NCBI GenBank assembly: GCA_022579005.1
Contig: MU401596.1
Location: 39,122-103,121 of the forward strand
Length of the DNA stretch: 64,000 bases
Reading direction: 5' to 3'
From: Poronia punctata
Lineage: Eukaryota > Ascomycota > Sordariomycetes > Xylariales > Xylariaceae
The notes beneath the pieces are model-generated. The model worked only from the letters and a program-made list of their open reading frames with translations, did no database searches and was not told the origin of the DNA. Shown here one piece after another: positions 47,235-59,284 of the stretch. The position numbers and the translations under genes were made by a program. Within the stretch, counting starts at the first letter, position 1. The number at the start of each line of letters is the position of its first letter.

Positions 47235-48544
47235 GGGCACGCCATTCGACCCTTTGTCTACCTACTTTAGGTACCTTTAGTAACCGAACCTTAAATTCTC
47301 CAAGAATCCGGGGAAACTTCTTGGCAGTCAGATTGTGCTGCGCGTGAGCCCCCTGCGATGGCCTCATTCGTGTATTTGGTCGTCCTTGATGACCATAGAG
47401 AGACCACGAGCTCAAGATCGGTACTCTAGTGTAAGCACAACAGACCGTCATAGTGCATGCCCGCCTCTGGAATTTGCGGAGATGGGCACAAGTCAACGCA
47501 TGTGACAAGGCTTCTGACCGCTGTCTGGTGGCTCTGGGGATGATTCATTGGTCAAATTTCGTAACGTGACGAATGAGGGGTATGGGGCTAGAACGACATT
47601 ATGTGAACAAACCAAAAAAAAACCCCAACCCAAGCGACGACTGTCGTAGCCTTTTGGTCTCATCCAACCTGCGTGGGGGACCAGGGCCGGTATATCGTTT
47701 TTGCGCCGTTTGTCCCATTGTAGACACGGGTTCGGCACTGCGCAGACGTCGAAAGCGCTTCGGGGAATTTTCTCCCAACCTCAAAATGTGTTGATACTTT
47801 CCTTATTAGGAAGGACACAGCAGCCACATTGGACGTTTGAAAAAGCCGCTATGAACCAGATCATGAGATCTGAGTCATGTCACATTCCTCTCTTTACATT
47901 TTTCGACCGGGCCTCCAGGCTGGGTCTGTGGCTTTTGTGCGCGGTTGAGGGAGGAGGGAGGAGGGTCGGGGACCGAGGTCCGGACAAAAGGCACTGCGAT
48001 ATCTGCCTCTGCCTTGATCAGGCGTCGTAGATGGAGGGATTTGGTTGAAACTGCTATGCATTCTTCAACCGGTCGTCTGTCGACGTTAGTTGGCAAGCCT
48101 CCCCACAGAACAGCCGAGTTATTGTCCGCGAGTGGTCGTTGGGTTTGCCGCTGCAGCTGAGAATCTTCGAGACTCAGGTCGTCCCTTACTATACGAAGCC
48201 TGGGACGTGGTAGTGAGGTTGACTGGAACAAAATAGCGTGGGCAGCATGAACACCGTTTTCAACATTCTCCGAACGGTCTAGAGGCGGGGGGCTGTGTCG
48301 AGCGTTGTGGTCTTTGGGAAGTAGTAGGAGTGGTATTGCCAGAGTAAGAAAGCATGAACATAGCCTAGACAGCTCATGTGTGTCCTTTGGTCTGCCACTC
48401 ACTTAGTATGTACCTTCCCTTCGAGGGTATGTGATACCTCTTTGGGCTATGAAGGTTTAGGTAGACGGCCCTTGTGGCTTGGGCTGGATCGAGTCCATGC
48501 CGAAAGGTTAATCCGTAGATCAATCTCATCTAAACCCTTCTAGC

Positions 48545-48612
48545 ACTCGTGGGTCTATTGGACTCGTGGGTCTATTGGACTCGTGAGATTTTTGGACTCG
48601 TGAGCTTGTTTG
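48545..48612. repeat. Four-unit 17-bp minisatellite
   Basis: Units at 48545, 48562, 48579 and 48596. Units 1 and 2 are identical (ACTCGTGGGTCTATTGG); units 3 and 4 keep the ACTCGTG start and a TTGG/TTTG end but differ in the middle. Intergenic, no coding context. Confidence 0.85.
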
Positions 48613-51551
48613 TGCTATGGCGAGCCTGATCAAATTATTCATTGCGATGTCGTCCTTTGGCCGGTGGGGGGGATGGGCACTGTTTGTTACTGGTCATGTT
48701 GTCTATAAAGCCGGCGCCCACCCTATTATCCAGTTTGCTACATCGCAATGGGTCAGGAGGAAGTGATGACTTGTCTGTTCCCTTCCTATAACGGTTCAAA
48801 GCCCGTTATGGCGCCTAACTTCCCGTTATTGATCAAGATGGCAGTGTTCAGGTTTATAAAGGTCAGTAGATAGGATGGTGGCGCTCCCATTTTCTGCTCC
48901 GGGCCCGAGCAGATTCACACACGGGCGAAAAGGGGATCAACTGATGAGAGGAAGTTGGGAAGTATAAGTAGTGGACGGTACCTTATCTCCAAGCCCCAAC
49001 ATGACAAAAGTCGTATAGCTCCCACCCTCCTTGTTACACTCACGTGGCTGCCATTCCTTGAATACGAGAATTAGGTATAGAATCATCTTAGTTCTAATTG
49101 GACAGGTTCTCGTCTGAGGGGAGTAAATCTGAAAACGGTATTGACCTATGGGCGTTGGCCAGAGCCTGAGATTTGCAATCGCAGAAACATGAGGAAGGCG
49201 CTATAGAACCCCTAATGGACTACCCAGTGATGACCTACTAGACGGACACAGATCCAGACCTCAGTACACCAGTAAGAGGTACATTACTAGGATGTAGGCA
49301 GCGGCTTACTTCTGTACTTCCTATGCCATTATTCTGGAGGTGATGATACACAAGCCGACACTCCCTAAGCAGGTACCTATCGAATCGAGACAAATCGATA
49401 GCTATCATTCGCTGGTATATTGAGTATCAAGGGATTGCCCTTTCCGCAACATGCCTGGCGTGCGTCGTCGTTGCTACCTTACTCCTTCCATGTTCATGCC
49501 GACTTGACCACCCCGACCAGAAAGTTTGAAGCCTGATTAGATGCCTACCTAGGTTAGGTACCTAAGTTATGTGCTTACACGCGTGGTGACTCCCTTCAAC
49601 ATCTCCATTTGGTACCTAAAGTAAGTATGCAGATACACCTACGGTATTTCTTGTACAATTCTTTCTTTCTTTTGGGGTTTCCAAATCACCAACCGTTTTG
49701 TCATCGGGCCGTCGATCTAAAACTGCCAAGGGTGTACCATACGACTAGAAGACGCGGGATATCTCGTTCATTGGGTACCGATACAGCCAGCCTGCATACC
49801 TCCCGTCCGTAACTTGTCACGGTCGTACAAGGCACAGCGGGGAAGGAAAGGGATGAAATAGAAGGGCGTCCGCTATCATTTTACAAATGAGTGTGTGGGT
49901 TTGTGGGTTTAATACATCCAACGCCCAATAGGGGCAGTGGCAGCGGGGAAAAGACGTTGCACAAGCTGCAGTTTCGATAAACAGAAACACACGGATCTCT
50001 GCCGGGCACCTACCTACTACCCTAACCCACGGCTACCTCTGTCAACTAAGCCCCTCTTACCAGTTCCGCCTCCTGCCCCTGCTCCGGTTCAAACTTCAGC
50101 CTACTCGTAGTAGTAAGGTCAATTTTGAAGACTGTTTGTTTCCAGTTTCTGCCTTGTTACAGCTTATGCGTTCGCCTCAAGTGAAAACACCATCACGCCG
50201 AAGAAACAGCGGTATGCGACCTACTGTAAAGCACGCTCGCAGGATATCTCAACTGCAAGCCAAGACTACAACCCAACGTGTTCCCGAAACTACATGTACA
50301 GTGAAGGTACTAATTACCGTAACCCTTTGGGCTTCTTCAGGACCGCCCCAGAATGACGAGAAGAGCATGCGACACAGTCTTATACGAATTATGGAACAAG
50401 AGAGTCTCAAGTCGAGATCAATCACACCAGCTAGATATCGGCTGTGAATTCTTCATCCATACTAGGTCTACATACGAATAAACACGAGACTTGCTCCATA
50501 AGTCCCCAGCCCACGTCAGGTTAGGAGTTGAAACAAATCCCTAAATAATACGTTGAAATACTCCAGGTTTTGACTGAGGATAACTTCACATGACTACGAG
50601 GGCTGTTTGATATAAGATTTCGATCATCACCTCTATCTAGTAAGTGCCTTAGGTGGCGGATATATAAGACCCAAATCATCTCTTAATGGCTTTGGAACAA
50701 GGTTCAGCCTTCACTACGACATGCGTCCAGGCCCGAGATTCTCGTATCATGCCCCCCTTTGGCCCATACCCCTTTCCTATCCTATCCTCGGCCAGCTTAA
50801 TTAACTCCCACAGCTTCCTATAGATGAGGTCAGGTTGCACGGCTTACCTTCATTCTACCTTTGGCAGTGTTGTGGGTTAGCTTTACGGTTCTAACCAGCG
50901 TTCCGTGACACCAACAAAATTAAATCGAGAATACGACGGATGAAACACTCGTTCTGAAGTCACCAGTCACGCCCTCGTTTTACAGTCGTTGACCGAGAGA
51001 TGAGCCGGTAAGTCTTCCCCTTCCTTGTTGAAGTCCCGGGGGCTGGGCCAGTTAAGACTGGACTAACTGTTGCACGCTAGTGAAAATAGGGGTCTTGTTC
51101 GCATCCCCCTTTCGAGACGGTCAAAAAACCTCTCATGCGTATCCTCTTGGGTTCCCGACCGGATCCCGCCTGAGTGCTCAGACACTGAAATTAACTAGAT
51201 AACCCGCACCAACAGATATGGCTGGATAGTCATGCCGATGAGAACCGGTTTTCCCTCTCTCAATTATATTTAGCCAATGCTGAGCTTACCTTGGGTTACA
51301 ACCTTTCTGGACGGACTGATTACGCACGGCAAGCGGTTTACGCCACTACAAGTAGTTTGACGATAGCAGAGCTATATGGTAGAGTGCGGTGTTTAAAACA
51401 TTGTGTGAGGGTGTATGTTGGCTAAGTATCAATTGACATTGGTATAATACACCACTGATCCAAGCTTTTCGTCCTCCAACCTTAACATTACAGTAACTAA
51501 CCCAACACAATCATCTCGCCCGCTTATTTTTTTAACCATTATCCCATGAAT

Positions 51552-52258
51552 TTAGCAAGCAGCCGGCAGAGCGGGGTCCTCGGTAGCAGTGTTGGCCAAG
51601 TCGACCTCAGCCGCCCGTCTTCTCTCGAGACCAGGTAGGACGACGCCGCCACTCTGGTTCCACAGAGGAAGCTCCTCGGCAATGACGGTAGCGGGGTCTT
51701 CGCCGGCGTTGAGGCGGGCGATCAGGCTTGAACCGCCCGAGTTGCCGCAGCCCACGTTGTAGGCCCAGCTGACCAGGGCGCCGTACTGGTTGGCGTTCAG
51801 GGTCACGCCTTGTGCCGTGTCGGTGGCGATGCAGTCCTGGAAGCCCTGCAGTTTTGTGATGTTTTGTTAGAAAATATCTTTTTTATGTCGAAGAAGTGGG
51901 GGACCGGGGTTTGGTATGCTTACAATCACGTCGTCGGCAAGTAGCTTCTTTCCGTCCTCCTCGGAGAGAGGGATGGCGTAGGGGACCTCGGCGCATCCGG
52001 CCTGTTGGCAGAGATGTCCGTAGCCAACGGTGGGGTTGCCGGTTGGGTCATTGTCTAGGAATTAGATGATGAGAATTTATATTTTCCTTGGTTCATGGGT
52101 CTGGATTTATGATGTGAAGAGGAGGACTTACAGACGTCGGGGATGAAGCCCTCGAACTCTCCGATGAGATCGAGCGTGGCCTGGTTGATGGCTGGGCCGG
52201 TGCAAGCAGCAGCCAGAGAGGCGCCGAGGACAGCGGTAGTGACGGCGATGCGAACCAT
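51552..52258 (-). CDS. Secreted GH24 (phage-type) lysozyme
   Basis: Cleaves the beta-1,4 bond of peptidoglycan, so probably acts against bacteria outside the fungus. Three exons, 52132-52258, 51924-52054 and 51552-51845, give 183 residues. Signal peptide MVRIAVTTAVLGASLAAAC, cleaved near AAACTG. Catalytic Glu lies in LIGEFEGF, and the rest of the GH24 active-site pattern follows as YNDPTGNPTVGYGH with the expected Asp and Thr spacing. Later, NQYGALVSWAYNVG and WNQSGGVVLPGLERRRAAE are typical of the family. Extra Cys residues (including one at the C-terminus) suggest disulfides suited to secretion. Fungal GH24 genes are generally thought to descend from bacterial or phage genes, but here the gene has two introns and looks fully fungal. 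Confidence 0.93.
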
Positions 52259-52397
52259 TTTGATAGATGCTAGTAGTTTTCTTGAGGATCTTGGGTAGGG
52301 TAGTTTGAGATTTGCTTGCTTCGGTTGGTTGTAGAGTAGGTTGTAGGGCGTTGATGATGTGTCTTGTCTATCCAAAATCTTCAAGAATACCGACTGG

Positions 52398-52405
52398 TAT
52401 TTATA
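52398..52405 (-). promoter_or_regulatory. TATA-like box of the lysozyme gene
   Basis: Minus strand reads TATAAATA, 140-147 bases upstream of the ATG at 52258. Confidence 0.4.
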
Positions 52406-53130
52406 TCTGTGTCTTCTCTCCCATCCATCCCGACATGACGTAGCACCATAGCACCACTTTCATCCTTTCCGTCAACCGAAGCATCGTATCTAAGCGTGGG
52501 GGATGGAGTTATGCTAGTCGAGATGCATATGCCCAGATCAACTCGACTACCTGATGTCTAGATCCGGAAGGCCCCGAAGTTATCGATCGTCGTTGATAAT
52601 CGCGGTTATAACTTTATGAAGAAACTAAAGCTGGATCCCCTCACATCGCATGGGTAACCGATCGTCGCCCCGACCCCGGATTTTTGAAAAGAAGAAGGGG
52701 AAAGGGCTGAGAAGAGCGCGCTCGCATTCCGCTCTTGAGGTTACATTTGTTACATATCGGGATCCGCAAACATTTAACCTACCTATTTCTCAGCTTTGGT
52801 TTTTGGATTTTCAGGTTCAGCTTTGAAAATCCCACGTTTTTTTTTGTTTCAAAAAAAGTGAGTAAATCCGATCTTCATAGTTTCCAAGATCTATTTTGTT
52901 GCCACAATCTACCTAACCTACATAGATAGTACAAGACCTACGGTAGCGCCACAGCTGTTTACTCTTCCTTACCTAGGTACATACTCCAGACCTCTATTTT
53001 GCCCAGACTACTTCAACTTCAACGTTACCTTATCTACTGCAGGTCAGAATGCAGGAGACTAGGTAGGTACTTAGTTTGCCACAAGCTCAAGGTAGATCTT
53101 TATAAGTTTCAGTCAAGATGTACACGTACC

Positions 53131-53157
53131 TGCGTGCGTGCGTGCGTGCGTGCGTGC
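53131..53157. repeat. (TGCG)n tetranucleotide microsatellite
   Basis: About six and a half uninterrupted TGCG units in the intergenic region upstream of the lysozyme gene. Confidence 0.9.
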
Positions 53158-55815
53158 AACGAGAGGGATGTTGATTCGTCATTGGTTACAACTTGGCTTC
53201 TGGAAGTCTGAGTTAGATACATACATGTATGTATGTAGGGCACGGAACAGTAAATGGTTTTTCTTTAACATTCGTATTCCGCAATGTTTTCATACCAAAG
53301 TTAGGTAGATTCGGTAGCAGACACGGCAGGGTGAGTTGCATCTGAATTACCTGCCTGTTTTGGTGAGTATACTCAGTATAGTATACCTTTTCGACGATCA
53401 TAGTAGACTAACTGATCCTCAACACTCAGCCAAACTAACTAGGTTAACTTCACCCAAGCTAGAATAAGCTGTTATATAAAATAAGTTATACAGAGCTGTC
53501 ATTGCAGCTTATTGCCGGACCCCGTTATATCTATAGTCTAATACATCAAGGTTGAAGCTCAATTCGGGATGTTATCTTTGTGCCTCTGAACTGATGATGT
53601 GAGTAGGTAAGTACCTATGCTTCTCCGTGAGGAAAAGGAAAAGGAAAGCCAAGAAATACCAGGCGGGTTGCTATTTCAAAATATGACGCAAGCATAAATC
53701 CTCAACAGAAGTCACGCTCAGCTAGGACTAGGTAATCAAATCGTACCTTTCGCCCCCTTGCGTTGTCCTTACCTTATTACGTACATGCAAGGAATGCCGA
53801 GAGTAAACTGGTATTCCTTCCATCCGTTTTAATAGGTAATAATAAGGCTGTTGGAACATTTTTAACCTCTTGACCTGATCCCCCCTCCTTAATAAGTTAG
53901 GTTAGCTGCATCTAGGTACCCACTCACCTATTGCCCCAGGAAAGCCCTGGCAACCTTATTCTCAGCTATTATGTTGAGTCCTTGGCGTTTCTTCCTTTCC
54001 TTCTTGCCGAAGCTTCCTTTGCCGTCTCACAAGCCAATCATGAGAGGAAAACAGACGACCAAGGAGATCGTGAAGGTTCTAGGTTAGCTTTGCGATCAAG
54101 ATGTCGGCAAACCTATGCGCCAAGTATTCGCTTCCAAAGAGATGACGCGTGGTGCCGCGGTCCGGGCCCCCACCCCTTTTTGTTTCCTACTGCGCGAGAA
54201 ATCCTTTGCATAACCTCTGTTGAGGTGATCGGATAACAAGCGCTGCCGAACTAGCTGCACGGAATATCTAGTCCGGAGGTCTTTACCTGTGAGGCTGCTA
54301 AGCACATAAGGGATATTGACTAGGTACGTAGTGACTCGATAAGGGACGAGACCTCATATCGTTTCGAGTTCTGCCATCGCAGTGCCTGGGCACAGGATTA
54401 ATACGCCAGTTCCTCTTAAGGAAATATCTGGGGATGAAGTCTGGCTGGCAAGAATTAATATGCGGTTGTACGTCATCGAGCAAGGGGTAACAAGCTCGTA
54501 AAAAGCTCTTGCCCTCCCACCTAGCCCTCCCGAATGCCTTGTGATAACGGCTACCGAGAAACTTCTAGACCTCAATGTGCTTGTTTTCTGCAAGTCAGAG
54601 AGAGTTCCCGGATCCGCAAGAACTCCAATTACTTACCTACCGTAACTGGAAACCGAAGAGACGCAATAACCTTGCCCGCGGTAGCTTGGCCACGACCGAC
54701 AACATCAACGTTCCGTCTTACCGCGCAGTGGGAGACCAATGATGAAATTGGTAGACCTCGCTGGTTAACCTGGCATTTCATCGCCGCGACTTATGTGAGC
54801 AGCGGGCGAAGGAGTAAAACATCGGCAGTCACCGCTTGTGGGCGGGAGAGCGCGTGTGCCAGGAAATCGATGGGTTGTTCCGGTATCTCAGAGCGCTAAA
54901 TGCACAGGATAGAGCTATGGGGCCCCATGGGATATTGATGCGACTTGGAGGTCGCGTCGTGCGTAGCAATCTTGGAGTTGAGCCCAACCAGGAAGGTGCA
55001 GGTGGCTCTCTGAGCTGTAGCTCGGCAATAAGGTACCTAGGTAGGGATAGCACGTTGTACTCCGATAAGAGCTTTGATAAGTCAACTGCGGAATTGTAGA
55101 ACCTGAGGTGGGAAGGATAGCCCGGCAGTTTAAGGAGATTTGAAACTTGTATCATGGCGCCCATCGTTCACCAAACGGGCCCAGCTGGACGGACACGTTT
55201 GGAGAGGGTTGGGATCGCATGGTCAAGTCCCACCTTATTATTCACTTATGCTAAGTATTTGTGAGTGATGACAAACAGAGCGGGAGAGGGGAAAGAAGAG
55301 GAATGACTAGGTAATGGCAAGTTTTAACCAACATAGATTGGCTAGGATGCTACGCGTACGCGTACAATCGACAACACGTCTGTGGACTGCCGTGGCGTGC
55401 AGGAACTTCATCGACAGAGGTTGGTGACGGTCGCGTCTACACGAACAATTCGAGCTTGTGCTGTACGTAACATGTTGTACCGGCCGAGTATCGTATCCTG
55501 AGTAGTACTTCCCCGACAGCGGAATATCAGCCATAATGCGGTAGTCGTAGTGGGGCTATCCCGTAACATAGGGGATTATAGGTCTCCTAACGTTCTAGCT
55601 ACTTGCCGTGTACCTTTTCTTATCAGCAACAATGCCCCATAAAAGTTTCTTATCAGGCACGATGCTTGAATGTTTTTTTTGTAGGTAGCTTTTTGCGCCT
55701 TGTTCCGACGAGCTACCGAATATTTTGTGTATCATTTCGGTCGGCCACTCTTTTGACATAACACCTCCGGCATTCTACTTGATGAGATCTGCCCGGATAT
55801 CCCGGAACCGACGAC

Positions 55816-57096
55816 ATGGGAAACAAGGCGCAGGTCGCAGCTGATTCCGGCAAAGACGAATCGAAAAAGCGCAGCAAGAAACGACACCGGGATGCAAATG
55901 TAACCAATGGCACCGAACGCGAGCGGAAACATAAAAGATCCAAGAGCGCTGCTCCTAGCGACGAGACACCAGCCGATGCCGTAATAAATGGCCAGGAAAC
56001 TAGTCAGAAACAAATAATAGAAGGGCAAGGTATTAAGGAGGAAGACGGCGAAAAGAAAAGGTCCAAAAAGGAGAAGAGGCGCGCAGAGAAGGCCGCTGTC
56101 GAGACTGAACAGAGTCCGGCAGGCGTCACAGATTCGCAACCAGAGAAGAAGAAGAAAAACAAGAAAAAGTCGAGAGAAAACGCAGAATCGCATGACGCCG
56201 AGCACAAGGTCGTAGTAATTTCGTCCAAGCGTACAGATCCACCAGCCAGCAAACAACCACCGTCGTCATTTCAGTATCCCTTCTACACACAGACCGTCTC
56301 ACAATACCTCCCGCTCCATCCTTCGGGGGCCAGCGATCCCATACAAGGCTACACGAGCCAGCATCTGAAACCCTTACTGAACCGCTATGTCCCCGGCTTC
56401 CGCGGCGTTCTCCTTTCCTACCGCAATGTGCGCGTCGGCGAGGCTCCCGGACGGGCCTCCATAAAAGAAAACGGCAACACGGACGGCACTGTATTGCTCG
56501 AGTCCATCAATGAGCACGCTGTATGTTACGCCTGGCTCACGGCCGAAATCGACATATTCATGCCGCGGCGCGGCGCATGGTTGGAAGGCATTGTCAACTT
56601 TCAAAGTCCGGGTCATATCGGTGTTGTCTGCTGGGGCAAATTCAACGCATCAGTTGAGTCGGAGCGGCTACCTCGAGGTTGGAAATGGATCAACCAGCTA
56701 GAAGAGGATCAAGGCACAGACAAGGACGCGGATGCCATGGAAATCGAAGCCGTGGAGGACCATGCCGAGGTACATGCTACGGGATACTGGGTAGACGAGA
56801 GCGGTGGCAGGGTCACGAGCGATGCGCCGATAAGATTCCGCATCAAGAAGTACGAGATTCCCGTTAGTGGCGACCACGGTTATCTCATCCTCGAGGGCAC
56901 CATGCTCTCCGAGGAAGAGGAAGATGCCAAGGTCACCGAGGAGATGGAGAAGACGAGGGATAAGATCCGGCATGGGGTGACACTGCGAAAGGACAGGAGA
57001 CCCCTTTTAGAGTCTAGCATAACCAAATTCGGCGAGGATGACGAGAAGGAACGGGAAGGACGAGAGGCAGAAGCAGAAGCAGAAGCAGAAGCTTGA
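55816..57096 (+). CDS. RNA polymerase I subunit RPA43
   Basis: Forms the stalk of RNA polymerase I with the Rpa14-type subunit and contacts Rrn3 during rRNA gene transcription; nucleolar. Single exon, 426 residues, start ATG at 55816. The first 150 residues are Lys/Arg/Glu-rich with several nuclear-localisation-like runs (KKRSKKRHRD, KKKKNKKKSRE). The Rpa43 core starts at about residue 153: YPFYTQTVSQYLPLHPSG, then HLKPLLNRYVPGFRGVLLSY and the OB-like domain AWLTAEIDIFMPRRGAWLEG, SPGHIGVVCWGKFNASV and RIKKYE. An acidic insertion (QGTDKDADAMEIEAVEDH) splits the OB domain. The C-terminus ends in an (EA)n run encoded by a GAAGCA hexanucleotide repeat at about 57067-57092. Convergent with the permease, only 237 bases apart. 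Confidence 0.88.
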   Translation: MGNKAQVAADSGKDESKKRSKKRHRDANVTNGTERERKHKRSKSAAPSDETPADAVINGQETSQKQIIEGQGIKEEDGEKKRSKKEKRRAEKAAVETEQSPAGVTDSQPEKKKKNKKKSRENAESHDAEHKVVVISSKRTDPPASKQPPSSFQYPFYTQTVSQYLPLHPSGASDPIQGYTSQHLKPLLNRYVPGFRGVLLSYRNVRVGEAPGRASIKENGNTDGTVLLESINEHAVCYAWLTAEIDIFMPRRGAWLEGIVNFQSPGHIGVVCWGKFNASVESERLPRGWKWINQLEEDQGTDKDADAMEIEAVEDHAEVHATGYWVDESGGRVTSDAPIRFRIKKYEIPVSGDHGYLILEGTMLSEEEEDAKVTEEMEKTRDKIRHGVTLRKDRRPLLESSITKFGEDDEKEREGREAEAEAEAEA

Positions 57097-57333
57097 AAGA
57101 ACGGATTACACCAGAATCGCAGAGTCTCGGGATAAGCTGGAGAGGTTTGAGTTGACCTACTTTCCTGTAGGTACCTACTCTCAGCTCATACGACTGCTTA
57201 CCAAATGATATACCCCTTTGAATGCTGTTATTCGACCTGCTTCAGTTGAGATTCGCTCCATGTGACGAGAATGAGACCGGTGCAGTTACAACGCACAGTC
57301 CGCTTCCCCCGGATATCTATCTATCTAGCCAGC

Positions 57334-59284
57334 CTACTCGCTCGCCTCTTTGCCAACTCCCGTGGTCTTGACTTCACCCTGCTTAGCTTCCAATCCACCC
57401 GGTTCCGTCAAATCAACCCCCATCCTCATAGCCTCGGCAACTTCGGCAGCCGGACCAGTGAACCATTTCCTCGCAGATAACACCCAAGCCAACGTGGCAC
57501 CGATGGCAATAATACCCACGGCCACGACGGTATAATTCAACGTCTGACTCGTAACCGGATTCGCCGTAGGCAAGACAAAAATGGCCGTGATAGCCAAAAT
57601 CCAACAAGTAGCCACAAACGCGACAATTCTACTCATCCCCTTCAAATCAAACGGACCTTTCATCGCGACAAACTGCTTATGCCAAATCAAACCCAGCAGG
57701 ATGGGGATCCCGTAACTGATATACAACCCGATCGTCGCAATGCTCGTGGCCGCCGCAAAAGCAACCTCGCTCCCCAGCGAGGGCAAGGCGAGGATAAAAC
57801 TAAGCGTGGCGGCCAACCAGACGGCCCGCACCGGACTCCTGAACTTCTCATCGACGCTATGGAAAAAGGTATGTATCCCTCCGTCGCGGGCGAAGGCAAA
57901 CATCATGCGCGAATTCGACGTCATGCTGAAGAGGCCGCAATGCCACACACAAATGATGATGATGCTGAACAGCGCGAGGGCGCCATCCCGGCCGAAAACA
58001 TCCACCAGGATCTGCAACACGGGCTGTCCGTACGCCGTGTTCAATGTCCGGTCGAAGTCCTGGATGGAGAATAGAAAGGAGAGGAGGACGAGGAGGCCGA
58101 AGACGGCGCTGAACCCGACCGAGGAAACCACGCCTATGGGCGCGGACCAGGACGCGTTGCGCGTCTCCTCGGAGAGATGCGCCGAGGCGTCGAAGCCGGT
58201 CAGTGTGTACTGCGCCAGTAGGGATCCGCACACGACGATATAGGCGGGGGATGCGCGCTCGCCCCATCCCTGGCTCTCGCCGTCGACGCCGGTGCCGTCG
58301 TTGAGGCGGCCGAAGACGAAGGAGGCCGGTTGGTGGGTGGGCGCTTTGGCGAGGATGGCGATGGCGATGGCGGTCACGCCGGCGGAGTGCAGGACGATGG
58401 AGACGTTGTTCAGGTATTTGAGCACGCGGACGCCAAAGGTGTTGACGAGGCCGTGGGATACCAGCACGGCGGCGTAGATGCCGATCGTCTTGGACGGGGT
58501 GGGGACGTATGTCGGGTTCTGCACCGTGGCGATGGTGGCGATCAGGTTGGCCAGGCCGAAGGATATTCCCGTCGTCACGGCGACTTGGCCCAGCAGGTTG
58601 AACCAGCCTGTTATCCAGGCCGCGAAGGGGGACAGGGACGGGGGTGCCATCATGGCTGCCCAGAAGTAAGGGCCGCCGCTTGTGGGGATTGCCGAGACGA
58701 TTTCTGCCATGGAGGTTGCGACTATCAGGGTGAAGAAGGATACTACTATCCAGCCGATGCTCATCACTGTTACAAGGCGTAAGTAATGTGTCTCCTGAGT
58801 ACTTACTTTAGGTAGATACTCGGGAACCGACTTACCGGCCGGACCACCGGTTACTAATCCATAGGAGAATAACGTTGTCAATCCCGTGATGACGCTCTTT
58901 ACGGATTTGTGTCACGAAATTTCAGCATACATCCCATTATATGTGTTTTAATTCATTCCCAGTTCAACAAGCCATGCCAGAGATCATCGGCGCTCCCAAT
59001 CCGGGTGCAGAGTTATTTATATATAAAAAAAAAACATACGATGATGGAGAAGGACACGCCGAAATTATGGGCTAGACCCTGTGTTTTTTTTTTTGCATTG
59101 AAAAGTCAGCAATTTATATATATTTTTCTTCCTCATCACATATATATATATATAAGAAACAGATGTTTATTTCACATACCCAATCGCGCTTCAATTCCTG
59201 CTTATAGCCGAATTGCGCCAGACGATTCTCATCTTGCGCATTCATCGCCGTCGAAGCTGCCGGCTCTATTTGCGATTCGGCCAT
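57334..59284 (-). CDS. APC-superfamily amino acid / GABA-type permease
   Basis: Plasma-membrane transporter of the fungal amino acid/choline/GABA permease group. Four coding exons: 59180-59284, 59040-59078, 58836-58896 and 57334-58766, sum to 545 residues. Exon 2 is only 39 bases (GLAHNFGVSFSII). The N-terminus DENRLAQFGYKQELKRDW leads into SVITGLTTLFSYGLVTGGPA, the family's TM1 signature. The intron at 58767-58835 is 69 bases with no in-frame stop, so it is easily missed; its removal gives the family sequence GGPAVMSIGW. Further hallmarks: MAEIVSAIPTSGGPYFWAA, GFDASAHLSEETRNA and FAFARDGGIHTFF. About 12 hydrophobic segments. The substrate cannot be told from sequence alone. Confidence 0.92.

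Larger units (their letters stand above)
44421..51551. other. 7.1 kb spacer without recognisable genes
   Basis: Left end is the glutaminase promoter. Open frames of 60-175 codons occur on both strands, often overlapping each other, none with a domain I can name. Structured elements are a 21-base poly(C) at 47214-47234 and a 17-bp tandem repeat at 48545-48612. TAGG/CCTA runs recur near 45065, 45145, 46975 and 49550. Base composition is moderate, so RIP is not evident here. Confidence 0.45.
52259..55815. other. 3.6 kb spacer without recognisable genes
   Basis: Left end is the lysozyme promoter; right end the RPA43 promoter. Holds a (TGCG)n run at 53131-53157. The stretch 53930-55165 has somewhat longer overlapping frames on both strands (up to 121 codons) but none is identifiable. 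No tRNA seen. Confidence 0.4.

Noticed and set aside
47875..48402. Minus-strand frame of 175 codons with a hydrophobic stretch near the start
   Set aside because: No domain, poor composition (Pro/Arg-rich, no conserved pattern), and an overlapping frame on the other strand. Could be revisited with transcript data.
50136..50447. Plus-strand frame of 103 codons
   Set aside because: Arg/Ser/Thr-rich, no recognisable motif, surrounded by non-coding sequence.
54354..54593. Minus-strand frame ending CPGTAMAELE, faintly like a P450 heme-binding loop
   Set aside because: The required Phe, Gly and Arg before the Cys are not in register, and no other P450 motif (ExxR, I-helix) is found nearby on either strand.
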